Positions 11,071 to 20,992 of a DNA stretch of 64,000 nt are shown here, in pieces; positions within the stretch are counted from its first letter, which is position 1; the number at the start of each line of letters is the position of its first letter. Both the position numbers and the translations under genes were made by a program. The stretch lies in assembly GCA_039090855.1 (NCBI GenBank), contig CM077011.1, forward strand, positions 33,251,501 through 33,315,500, given 5' to 3'. The notes below the pieces were generated by a model, which did not search any database, was not told the DNA's origin, and worked only from the letters and a program-made list of their open reading frames with translations. This stretch comes from Macrothele yani (Eukaryota; Arthropoda; Arachnida; Araneae; Macrothelidae).

Positions 11071-11387
11071 TAAATAAACGCTTTCAAACCGTACTCGACT
11101 ACATCATTTCAATTCTCCGATCTGCATGTCCTAGTCCTACGTTCCAAACTGACGGCTCGGTCAGAACTAATCCTACCTGTATTTTTTATTATATTTTTGT
11201 ATGTGTTTTATTCTTACTAGCACTGTGCAATAAAAGCTCATGTAGCGGAAAATCATTGCAATTACACAAGATTTGTCAATCCATTTGCTTGTTTAACATC
11301 ACGAGCATAAACGATCTTAAAAATGATAGGAATGTATATGGAACATTTGATTAATTTCAATTCCTTTCCTTTTTCGTGTTGTTACAG

Positions 11388-11549
11388 GAGCCGATGTGAC
11401 GAAAAACGATGGTGTTTACACAGGATATTTCACTCATTTTAATGGAAATGGACGCTATGCTGTAGTTGCAAACGTCATTAATGATGGTCAGGCCAAACTC
11501 AAAAGAGGGACCAAATCTTCCGGGGCTCCTCCTGTTCCAAGACCAAAAG
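11388..11549 (+). CDS. CLCA: CLCA-family gene, exon B
   Basis: Follows an acceptor ending GTTACAG. It reads ADVTKNDGVYTGYFTHFNGN, GRYAVVANVINDGQA and KSSGAPPVPRPK and ends at a GTAAAA donor. This is the CLCA segment 'AD..KNDGIYSRYF..Y.GNGRYSL', predicted to be extracellular. Both ends are in phase 1. The upstream intron is 7590 bp and is full of transposons. The downstream exon continues with DSFTTKPAKEF. Confidence 0.9.
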
Positions 11550-12462
11550 GTAAAAATATCCTTGTCTCTAAACCAATGGATTACGCAAATAGTTATGTGA
11601 TGTCTCAAGAGTAGTAAACTTTTAGATTTAAATCTGCAGATAAAGATAACACTCAAAAAATCAAAAACATTTCATCTTTATAGGGATCTGTGATCAACAT
11701 TCTTCTGACGCTTATGGAGAGCAGACAACGACGGTATACTAGAATTTTCTGATTCACCTTGTTTGCAGATTGCTGCCGAAATTCAGTTTACATCTTCGAA
11801 ATTTTCGGATGGATTGATGTTGTACGCAGCTGAAACGATATTTGGTATTATTTTGTTAAAAAGAACATGTAAGCGTTAAATAGTTAATGATAGGTGGCTT
11901 CACAAAGTGCAATGATACTCCAAAGAAAAGAAGTTATCCTAACAAACCTTTACATATGTTATCTTCTGAGTCTTAGTTGAAATGTTCATCTAGCTAGGAA
12001 AACGGAAAATGCAAAGATACATTAATTAGACTGGGCTAATATTTATTTCACGTATCTCACTGTTAGAAATATTTTTTTATTATACAGTGAAAGATGGAAG
12101 TTTAGAGTCGATTTCCGTTACCTTATTCGGAACATAGAGTTCTATGCACCCATGTCCATGCTGCGGGAAAAAGATATAAAAGAAAAACGCGATCTTTGTG
12201 ATTCCAGGATTGCACAATGAAACCCTGCGAATCAGTTGTTCAAACCACTTCAAATCGTCTGTTGAAATCACTAGATATATTGCAAGGCTGTGATTCTGAT
12301 TTGAAAAGGTGATGCATGAAATGAAATGTAGGAAATTTGGAGGGTACTGATGGTTTTTTTTAAGGTAACTCTCAAAACTGGATGAGAACATATTTCACAA
12401 AATCACTGTCATCATCGTCAACAACAATCATCATTCATCTATTCTCATGGAAGAGAGTTATG
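11550..12462. other. Intron sequence, no gene recognised
   Basis: AT-rich intron with no ORF carrying family motifs and no obvious repeat. Confidence 0.4.
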
Positions 12463-13071
12463 AAAAGACTTGAAGGTTTTCCCAAGCTTATTTTTTTTCA
12501 CAACTCTATTCCTTGGAAAATTTCCTTCAATGTCACTTCTACATGCTTTAGAATTTCTCCCACCCCTCTCCCGCGTGGTCTCCTTCTGTGCCTTTTCCTG
12601 TTCCGTCGCCCAATCGCCCCCCTGTCGCGAATCACGTGGTCAACTGGCCTCATCCACTTTTAATAGGGGTGGTCATAAAGGTTTTCTCAAGCTTTCTTCT
12701 TTCACAACTCTGTGCCTTGATAAATTTCCTACAATGTCACTTCGGCATGCTTTTGAATTTCTCCCACCCCTCTCCCGCGTGGTCTCCTTCTGTGCCTTTT
12801 CCCGTTCCGTCGCCCAATCGCCCCCTGTCGCGAATCACGTGGTCAACTGGCCTCATCCACTTTTAATAGGGGTGGTCATAAAAGTTTTCCCAAGCTTTCT
12901 TCTTTCACAACTCTGTGCCTTGATAAATTTCCTACAATGTCACTTCGGCATGCTTTTGAATTTCTCCCACCCCCTCCCGTGTGGTCTCCTTCTGTGCCTT
13001 TTCCTGTTCCGTCTCCCAATCGTCCTCCTGTCGGAAATCACGTGGTCAACTGGCCACATCCACTTTTGATA
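12463..13071. repeat. Three tandem 203-bp repeats
   Basis: Units at 12463-12665, 12666-12868 and 12869-13071 share CTCCCACCCCTCTCCCGCGT, CCTTCTGTGCCTTTTCC and CACGTGGTCAACTGGCC. Units 2 and 3 are nearly identical and unit 1 is more diverged. The array is followed by GGGGTGGTCATAATTCAGTG (13072), which resembles the end of the Tc1-like element at 31229-32469. Confidence 0.9.
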
Positions 13072-13108
13072 GGGGTGGTCATAATTCAGTGATCACTCAA
13101 TGTATATT

Positions 13109-13292
13109 TGGAGGTTTAACGACCATCCTAAGCTATAAGCAGTTGTTGGTCTCCAATTTAGGGCCACTGGTTCCAGTGATGGGAGACAGCCAGTTCCGAA
13201 AGACAAGACAATATTCATGACTCACCGGAATTCGAATCAGGGCCCATCATGGAAGAATAATCAGAAACGAGCTCTTTGGCCACTGCGCATCA
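13109..13292 (-). mobile_element. SINE-A copy, old and diverged
   Basis: Recognisable body (GAGGTTTAACGACCA, AATTTAGGGCCACTGGTTCC) and decayed box B (ACCGGAATTCGAATCAGG on +). No clear target duplication. Confidence 0.8.
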
Positions 13293-13362
13293 TACAATTG
13301 TTAGAACAGGTGTGGAAGACACTCGTTTCAGAACCAGAAAAAATGTCCACAAAGGAATGTTA

Positions 13363-13580
13363 GCCGCCCCTGGTGGCGCAGTGGTCTAAGCGATGGCTTC
13401 TGATCATTCGTCCGAGGTGGGACCGGGTTAGAATCCCGGTGAGGCATGGATGTTGTGTTTGTCTTACGGCGCTTGCTCTCTCCTCCCTGGAACCAGTGGC
13501 CCTAAATTAAGGACGGGCGACTGCTTATAGCCCACTGAGTTGCTGACGGAGGTCGTTAAACCTCAAATTAAAAAAAAAAA
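13363..13580 (+). mobile_element. SINE-A copy, full length
   Basis: Starts GCCGCCCCTGGTGGCGCAGT. Box A and box B (GGTTAGAATCC) are present, and it ends in an A-tail at 13570-13580. Confidence 0.9.
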
Positions 13581-13934
13581 GGGGGTATTAAATATTAAAG
13601 TGTATATATTAAATATTAAAGCGTATTTTGCTTGTTGGTAAATTATTTCAAATGTCCTGTAATTGTCAATAATTTCATTCCATTCCGATCCTATCCGACG
13701 CGACCTCGGTTTCTTTTCCTTCTGATCTAGTGTAAAGACTCTCTTTGGAAATTATAGTCATCAGATTTTGTCCTTCGTCTTCTTTTGTGTGCGGCGATCT
13801 TAAGCGGGGCAAACATTCATCTGCAAAGTAATATTCCTATTTCCATACTGCTAAATTTCGAATCATTAGTAATTTTTTTTTTCTATATCAGCAATTGTGA
13901 AATTCAGAAATTTATCGGTGATGTAGATCGAAAT

Positions 13935-13985
13935 CGCGCCTCCTCACTCCGGGGCCAGTTGTTCTAACTGACTACACCGACGGAA
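13935..13985 (-). repeat. tRNA-like remnant
   Basis: The minus strand reads GTGTAGTCAGTTAGAACAACT followed by CCCCGGAGTGAGGAGGCGCG, similar to the tRNA-like cores at 43894-43965. It lacks a full acceptor stem. Confidence 0.4.
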
Positions 13986-14054
13986 TGCATCGGCTGCATA
14001 TTTGTCGTGTTGACACGGGGTTTACGTCTGTAGAACGTCACACAATAGTATCGC

Positions 14055-14520
14055 CATAGGCGTAGCGGCGGGGGTGGGGGCACGGGGGACACGTGCCCCC
14101 TCAACTTAAAATTTGGAAAAAATAATTACTCGTTTACCTTTTAAATGTTATAAAGTGTGAAAGGGAACAACGCTACGCAATAGCAAGCATTGTTATGACT
14201 GCTTTCTAGTAGTCATTTCATACACAATAGCATGCAGTCATCTGATGTTGGTTTTCTTCATCGGATGACTGACTGCATGAGGTTTAAGAAAGACATTGTT
14301 TTTTTTTTTTACATCCTTATTAGTGTGAAACAACCAAACCTGGTACACTTCGTAGTTTGGGATATATTAGGCATGTAAAAAACAAAGTTATGGCAATTGG
14401 AAAGGAGCATTTTCTGAGAAACTATTTCCGAGAGTGCCACCCAAAAATATCAGTTTACACTTATTTGTGCCCCCCCCCCCAAAAACAAAAAAACAAATTT
14501 TTGATCACGCTACGCTTATG
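14055..14520. mobile_element. Short non-coding inverted-repeat element (CATAGGCGTAGCG ends)
   Basis: Begins CATAGGCGTAGCG followed by a G-rich stretch, and ends in a C-rich stretch, then CGCTACGCTTATG. The termini are complementary over 13 bp with one mismatch. A related right end lies at 47140-47207. An 8-bp target duplication was not found. Confidence 0.6.
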
Positions 14521-14841
14521 ATCATCAATGTCTTTTCGGCGCGGTCAAGAACTCACTTCTTGGGGGAAGCTGCCGCTTTTACACCTCCATGCTGTCTGTC
14601 ACCATGTTTCTGGGGAAACTGCCAAATTGTGGTAACACACAATTACGGATCATATGAAGACTTCTTTCGGTTAAGTCTCGCGTGCTTGCAGGTACTTCCC
14701 GACCTTTAACAGCATTTCTATGGTTTCTAAATTATGCCATGGCAATCAAGCTCAGCTATTAAAAAATCGAAGTAATTCGCCGCGCAATATAATATTTTTC
14801 TACGCAACATCGCACCTAGAACAAAGACTTTTTCTATTTTT

Positions 14842-16560
14842 TACGCTTTCCAACCGTAGGTTGGAGAAGCGTATATGCTCCAGCTTTGTCCGTCCGTCCG
14901 CACGATAACTGACGTGAAAATGTTTCGATTTCGACGAAATTTTAGTATGTGGTAGGGAACCACCTGGGCACGAGCCCTATTGAAAATGGGCGGAATGGCG
15001 TCAAAGGTCAGGACATAAAAGCGGGACTCATTCCATTGCCTTTATGCGTCATAACATGCGTAAATACGGTTCGATTTCGATGAAATTTTAGTATATGGTA
15101 GGGAACCACCTGGGTACGAACCCTATTGGAAATGGGCGAAATGGGGTCAAAGGTCAGGCAGGGCATGAGAGCGGGATTTATTCCATTGCTCTTATGCGTC
15201 ATAACTTGCGTAAAAATGGTTTGATTTCGATGAACTTTTAGTATGTGGTAAGGAACCACTAGGGGACGAACCCTATTGAAAATGGGCGGAATGGGGTCAC
15301 AGGTCAGGACGTAAAAGCGGGATCCATTATACTGCCTTTATGCGTCATAACATGCGTAAATATGTTTCGATTTCGATGAAATTTTAGTATGTGGTAGGGA
15401 ACCACCTGGGCACGAACCCTGTTGAAAATGGGCGAAATGGGGTCAAAGGTCAGGCAGGGCATAAGAGCGGGATTTATTCCATTGCCGTTATGCGTCATAA
15501 CTTGCGTAAAAATGGTTCGATTTCGATCAAATTTTAGTATGTGGTAAAGAACCACATGGGGACGAACCCTATTGAAAATGGGAGAAATGGGGTCAAAGGT
15601 CAAGACATAAAAGCGGGATCCATTCCATTGCCTTTATGCGTCATAACATGCGTAAATATGGTTCGCTTTCGATGAAAGTTTAGTATGTGGTAGAGAACCA
15701 CCTGGGCACGAACCCTATTGAAAATAGGCGAAATCGGGTCAAAGGTCAGGCAGGGCATAAAAGCGGGATATATTCCATTGCCCTTATGCGTCATAACTTG
15801 CGTAAAAATTGTTCGATTTCGATGAAATTTTAGTATATGGTAGGGAGCCATTAGGGGCGAACCCTATTGAAAATAGGCGAAATATGGTCAAAGGTCAGGA
15901 CACTGGAGTTGGATCCATTCCATTGCCCTTGTGAATCATAGCTCACCTAAAATGCTTGGATTGCGACAAAACTTTATCATGTTTTTCCGGAGGTATAGTG
16001 AACCGGTTCTGTTGAATATCAACGAAATGGGGTCAAAGGTCATTACACAAAAGCCATATTTATTCCACAGCCATTATTCTCACAACTTGCGTAAAACAGT
16101 TTCTATTGCAACAAAACTTTATCATGGTGTTCCGGAGGTATAGTGAACCGGTTCTGTTGAATATCATCGAAATGGGGTCAAAGGTCAGGACACAGGAGCG
16201 AGATTTATTCCACAGCCATTTTCCACATTTTTTTTTTTTTTTGGTTGGAGGTTTAACGACCACCGTGAGCAACTCAATGGGCTATAAGCAGTCGCCCGTC
16301 CCTAATTTAGGGTCACTGGCTCCAGGGAAGGGAGAGAGCCAGTGCCGTAAGACAAACACAACATCCATGCCTAACCGGGATTCGAACCCGGACCCCTTAC
16401 GGACGAATGATCAGAGGCCAGCGCCTTTAGACCACTGCGCCACCGGGCGGCCATTTTCCACATAACTTGAGTAATAATTTCTGGTATGTTGGAAAGCGTA
16501 TCATAATCAATGCGTTGCATGATTTTACTAACTTGTTTGCATTTGACATTAAGAAATCTG
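14842..16560 (-). mobile_element. Family E composite repeat, array form, with nested SINE
   Basis: The terminal hairpin (ACGCTTTCCAACC / GGTTGGAGAAGCGT) at 14842-14871 is followed by a GTCCGTCCGTCCG tract, then seven to nine monomers of about 148 bp, paired into 296-bp dimers (ATGCGTCATAACATG at 15044, 15340 and 15636). Each monomer has a GGGGTCAAAGGTCAGG-type motif. The far end (about 16480-16560) matches 24740-24810 in reverse. SINE-A at 16229-16450 is nested. Confidence 0.85.
16229..16450 (-). mobile_element. SINE-A copy with 13-bp target duplication
   Basis: CCATTTTCCACAT flanks both sides (16216-16228 and 16451-16463). Box B (GGTTCGAATCC) is on the minus strand. Inserted in the last monomer of a family E array. 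Confidence 0.92.
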
Positions 16561-16667
16561 TTACTTACTTTTGAATGTTACCGCAGTGAATTTTCTGATA
16601 TTTTTACTTTCCATTAACCGTAAGAGCAGAGCAGTTTGTTCAAAGCCTTAATTTTTTTTTTTTTCAG

Positions 16668-16979
16668 ATTCTTTCACTACGAAACCGGCGAAGGAATTCT
16701 CAATATCAGATTTAATACCAGAGAGTGAAAATGTAACTGCCAATGCAACTGCTAATGACGATGACGAATCTATTGGTGATCCTGCGCCTGAGTTTGAGCG
16801 AACATTTGATGCTGGGGCTTTCAGACTCGACAGGTGGAATCCCAATGCGGATGACGTCATCCCGCCAGGTGACATCATGGATTTAGTCGTTTTGCAATCC
16901 TTTGAAAATTACGATACCAACATGACGGAAGTAACACTGCAGTGGACGTCTCCCGGCGATGACCTGGATTCCGGAAACG
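16668..16979 (+). CDS. CLCA: CLCA-family gene, exon C
   Basis: The acceptor is a T-tract plus CAG. The exon reads DSFTTKPAKEFSISDLIPES, then an acidic linker with NVT and NAT glycosylation sequons, FDAGAFRLDRW, IPPGDIMDLVV and VTLQWTSPGDDLDSGN. The last block is the start of the fibronectin-III-like domain of CLCA proteins (V.L.W..PGDD.D.G). It ends at an AACG/GTGAGT donor in phase 1. The linker (about residues 1-45 of the exon) is likely flexible and extracellular. Confidence 0.9.
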
Positions 16980-17146
16980 GTGAGTTCTTTTACAAAATTG
17001 CTGCACCTCTTTTTATCATTTTAGTAAGATGACGGTAGAGAAACCAATTTCCTTTTTTCCATTCGGGTATTAACGATTCCAAATGCATCTAAGGCTATAA
17101 AAGGTCGCTGTCTCTTGCTTAAGGATACTGTGTGTGTGTGTGGAGG

Positions 17147-17340
17147 AAGGAGTGATAGCCCAGTTGTTAAAGCTGTCGGCTGCTGTTCATTTGGTTGAGG
17201 GCTCGATTCCAGCTTGACTGCTCCAACCACCAAAGACCCGCCATGCTTCGGAGAGTAGGCCAAGCTATTAGTCCCAGTCATTGGACTCTTGCGTAATATA
17301 AAACTGTCCTCTTGGGCATCGCCTGGCACTTTGTCAAGAA
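17147..17340 (+). mobile_element. tRNA-derived SINE (another family), partial
   Basis: Box A-like TAGCCCAGTTGTTAAAGC and box B-like GGCTCGATTCC about 45 bp apart, followed by a body reaching about 17340, just before the mariner end at 17355. Only one copy was noticed. Confidence 0.6.
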
Positions 17341-17536
17341 CAGGGTAGTAGCTACAGAGGGTCAGTTCAAAGTTTTGCAATGTTTGCATAAACGCATGTG
17401 CTGCGGCGGGTACGTTACGTGTTTAAACTAGTTAAAGTCGCACGCTGCACTCAGTCGAAAGGGATATAGAGTGGTAGTCGTTGCTGTGAACAACATTGCA
17501 TATAGTCGTTCTGCCTGTGGTTGGGACGCGTAAAAG

Positions 17537-18510
17537 ATGAATTTAAATTTGGCCATAACGCTGCTCAAGGAACAAGAGATATTTGTCATGCGAAAGGGGG
17601 AAGGTTCCGTGGACCACAGCACCGCAACCAGAAAGTTCAAGAAATTTCGCTCAGGTGACAGAAACTTCGACGATCAGCCAAGGTTAGGTAGGCCGCGAAC
17701 CGTGGATTCGGAGTTCGTGCCCTAGGCCGTAGAGGCAAATCAAACAACTAGAACTCGGAGATTATCAGGCGAGCTGGGCATGTCACAGACCACCATGGTT
17801 CGTCACCATCAGGTTTTCGACAAGGTCTACAGGAGCTGCCGTATGTCCTTCACGAACTGACGCCAGCTGAAGCAAACCACCGAGTGGAAGTGTGCACGAA
17901 ACACCTGTAAAACCCGCGCGATGTACATCTAGAAAATTGTTACGTGCGACGAAAAGTGGATCTATTTCCGTAATACTAACACACAACGGCAGTGGTTGAG
18001 CCCGGGCCAGCTTCCAGAACATGTTGCCAAACTTCAGCGCTTCGAGCACAAAGTGATGCTCTGCCTCAGGTAGAATTTCGAGGTGATAATCTATTACGAA
18101 TTTGTTCCAGACTGTCGGACCATCAACGCCAACCTCGACTCTGAACAGCTGGAGCGGATGTATGCCGTTTCGGAGGAGAAGTACCCGCACTGGTGAACAG
18201 AAAGCGCGCTGTCCTACAGAAAGACAACGCTCGGCCTCACACCGCGCGAACGATCCAGAAAAAACTCCAGGAACTTGAGGGCATCAAACTGACGCCATAC
18301 CCAGCATATAGCCCCGTCGGATTATTACTTGTTCCGGTCCATGGCCTACTTCCTTCGCGGGCTGCACTTTAACAACCAGGAGGATGTGGCAGCTGGGGTG
18401 AAGGAGTTCTTCGACTAGAAAGACAAGAAGTAGTGCTACCGCGGAATCGAAGAACTGGCAGAGAGATGGCTAAAGACGGTGCAACACGATGGCCTATACT
18501 TTGAATGCTA
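17537..18510 (+). pseudogene. Mariner transposase pseudogene
   Basis: The HTH-linker reads KKFRSGDRNFDDQPRLGRPR. The catalytic part shows IVTCDEKWIYF (first Asp), LQKDNARPHTART (second Asp), PAYSP and then the SDYYLFRSMAYFLRGLHF block (third Asp) in another frame. It ends ELAERWLKTVQHDGLYFEC with a stop at about 18508-18510. Frameshifts and TAG stops after FFD and KDKK break it. The motif set is mariner (DD34D type) rather than Tc1. Confidence 0.88.
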
Positions 18511-18590
18511 GTCAGCTTTCGTCGTAAAGGTACGTATGAAGGCATAAAGTGATCCAAATATTTGCCCAACTTTCGATTCACCCTCTGCAG

Positions 18591-19152
18591 AATCTAAGAA
18601 CTGGCAGACAGATGGCTAAAAACGATGCAATACGAAGTCCTATACTTTGAATGCTAGTCAGCTTTCGTCGTAAAGGTACGTATGAAGACATAAAGTGATC
18701 CAAATATTGCAAAACTTTCGACTCGCCCTCTGTAGAATCTAAGAACTGGCAGACAGATGGCTAAAAACGATGCAATACGAATGCCTAAACTTTGAATGCT
18801 AGTCAGCTTTCGTCGTAAAAGTACGTATGAAGACATAAAGTGATCCAAATATTGCAATACTTTCGACTCACCCTCTGTAGAATCTAAGAACTGGCAGACA
18901 CATGGCTAAAAACGATGCAATACGAAGGCCTATACTTTGAATGCTAGTCAGCTTTCGTCGTAAAAGTACGTATATATTGCAAAACTTTCGACTCACCCTC
19001 TGTAGAATTTAAAAAACTGGCAGACAGATGGCTTAAAACGATGCAATACGAAGGCCTATACTTTGAATGCTAATCAGCTTTCATCGTAAAGGTACGGTAT
19101 GAAGACATAAAGTGATCCAAATAATGCAAAACTTTCGACTCATCTTCTGTAG
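18591..19152. repeat. Tandem copies of the mariner 3' terminus
   Basis: Units at about 18591-18735, 18736-18880, 18881-19008 (a 20-bp internal deletion) and 19009-19152. Each runs GAACTGGCAGACAGATGGCT to CACCCTCTGTAGAA and so ends in the mariner terminal repeat. Confidence 0.9.
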
Positions 19153-19928
19153 AAGGGAGCTGGAAGAGACTCAGCAACCCCCCCCCCCCCCCCCCCCCAG
19201 GCAAGCTCAGCAGGAAAATACACAGTATTATAAATTCTTTGAACTTTTACTTTCGTTGGTTTATGAAAATGGCGTTTGTGTTTCATTTTAAGCATGAATG
19301 CTTTTCCTTATTTTGTCGTGCATTACTTTTATTAAAAACAAGAAAAACTGAACTCATGCAGCACAAACGATGAGTATCTACAGATAAATTACTTTTAAAG
19401 GCCAATCGGTAGGGACATCTGCGCCAGTGATTCTCTGCCACATGGTAATAGGGTGTGTTGGTGTTTCGGTTAAAATAATAAGGGAGAGGGAAAATCGAAC
19501 TCCCTGTTTATTGTAAAACGAAGAAACACGATACATAAATAAAGGTACACAGTGAGCAAGTAACGCACATAAACACCATAAACCAGTGTTTCTCAAACTT
19601 TTTGTATTAGTGCCCCCTTTCCCATATCGATTTTTATTGTGCCCCCCTTCCAATCCTTTTACCTAGACGCTGCCAAAACACCACACTTATTACTTGGGTT
19701 AGGGTTAGTTATCTATTGCTATCTGGGCACTGTAATTGCAGTAAAATGTTTACATTACACAACTTCTTTAGTATTGATCTGTTTAAAATATCTATTCAAA
19801 TCTATTGCATGCGTGGATCGCCGTCCGTGTCGTAAAATATGCATCGTTCCAAATTTCTGATCTTCATCACCCACCTACCGTATCGTGAATTCTTGCAAGT
19901 CCAACTGATCAACGTCTGACGAGATCAG

Positions 19929-20222
19929 ATCATACGTGAAGATTTTGGGAAGGGAGTGTCTGACCCCAGGTTTTAAGCAACACTTAGAAATAGAAAACCG
20001 AGAGATTTGGGCTAGAGTTCCCGACAGGAAAGTGAAACAGAAGCGAGGTAGAAAGGGGGAGGAAGGCGTCCTTGTTTATTACCGGGGGTCCAGTACCCGG
20101 TGTCCGATGGCTTAACGTGCCCATCCGACACACGACGGATATTTAGCGGTTCGAACGTTCGTACCTGCCTGGGATCGAACCAGAGGTTCTTCCGTGGCAG
20201 TCACAAACGCTGACCACTTACA
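19929..20222 (-). mobile_element. SINE-C copy (tRNA-derived)
   Basis: On the minus strand: GACTGCCACGGAAGAACCTC, box B GGTTCGATCCCAGG, a body with GATGGGCACGTTAAGCC and CCGGTAATAAACAAGG, and a 3' part matching 46020-46137. Nested in the hAT-like element. Confidence 0.85.
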
Positions 20223-20271
20223 GTTTTTATTCCGATCTTTGCTATAAACCATAGCTCAAGTTGAGTACTTT

Positions 20272-20545
20272 GTGACGTGCCGGCCCCGCAGGACGCACAT
20301 GAGATAAAGGCAATGAGAGCACATGCCAGTGTTGTATGGTGGATAACACTCGGAGCTCCGGAGCCAGAGTAGCAGATTCGAATCCAGCCCTGGCATAAAA
20401 ATGATGAAGAAATTTACTTCGTCCTATTGGCGCCAGAACTTCCCGGATGACCCGGCTGTTAGATTTATCGCAATAGTATGATATTCTTTCCACACCGCGA
20501 GACAGGAAAGATGAGAATTCCTTCTTTAGTGCCTCAAAAAAAAAT
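20272..20545 (+). mobile_element. SINE-B copy, full length, core type 1
   Basis: Head GTGACGTGCCGGCCCCGCAG, tRNA-like core 20325-20395 (GCCAGTG…GATTCGAATCC…CCTGGCA), junction GAAGAAATTTACTTCGTC, tail GGATGACCCGGCTGTT and CCACACCGCGAGACAGG, A-rich end. Compare 44067-44389, which has the same head and tail around a different core. Confidence 0.85.
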
Positions 20546-20689
20546 TAAATCTGTGTGGTGTTACGTTCCACACACCAAATTATCTGGGATTTCTGAAATG
20601 CATGTTCTTCAGGGATGACTGCCTACAGCAACACATGGTCCCGGCTTACCCGTGGGCCATGCCCTCGGCCCTCTTTCGGGGCGGGAGAT

Positions 20690-20820
20690 GTGACGTGCCT
20701 GCACCGCAGGACGCACATGAAATAAAGGTAGTGAGAACACATACCAGTGTAGTATAGTGGACATCATTTTTACGCCCCTGGCATAAAACGATGGAGAAAT
20801 TTACCTTCGTCATACCACGA
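20690..20820 (+). mobile_element. SINE-B copy, core partly deleted
   Basis: Head GTGACGTGCCTGCACCGCAG, then ACCAGTGTAGTATAGTGG, with box B missing and a direct join to CCCCTGGCATAAAACGATGG and GAAATTTACCTTCGTC. Tail absent. Confidence 0.75.
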
Positions 20821-20992
20821 CTGATGTAAACATACATTTACTGCCACGTGGAAGGTATTATTTTATTTTCAGAATATATATATATATTTTTTGTTCTTTC
20901 AATAAATAGTTTTTCCTTCGATTTCCCCTTTCCTTCGAGCCCCACTCTTTATATATTTCGCGCCCCACAGGTTGATGATCACTGCCATAAAC

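Larger units (their letters stand above)
17355..19152 (+). mobile_element. Mariner element with tandemly amplified 3' end
   Basis: The left end (TA then CAGAGGGTCAGTTCAAAGTT) pairs with right ends of the form AACTTTCGACTCACCCTCTG. The first right end is at about 18589. It is followed by four further copies of the last 145 bp (transposase C-terminus, 3' UTR and terminal repeat) to 19152. A C20 tract follows at about 19178-19198. Confidence 0.85.
19584..20984. mobile_element. hAT-like non-autonomous element, 1401 bp, 8-bp target duplication
   Basis: Left end CAGTGTTTCTCAAACTTTTT; right end complement CAGTGATCATCAACCTGTGG. CCATAAAC flanks both sides exactly (19576-19583 and 20985-20992). No transposase lies inside. 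The interior is largely made of nested SINEs (19929-20222, 20272-20545 and 20690-20820). Confidence 0.88.
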
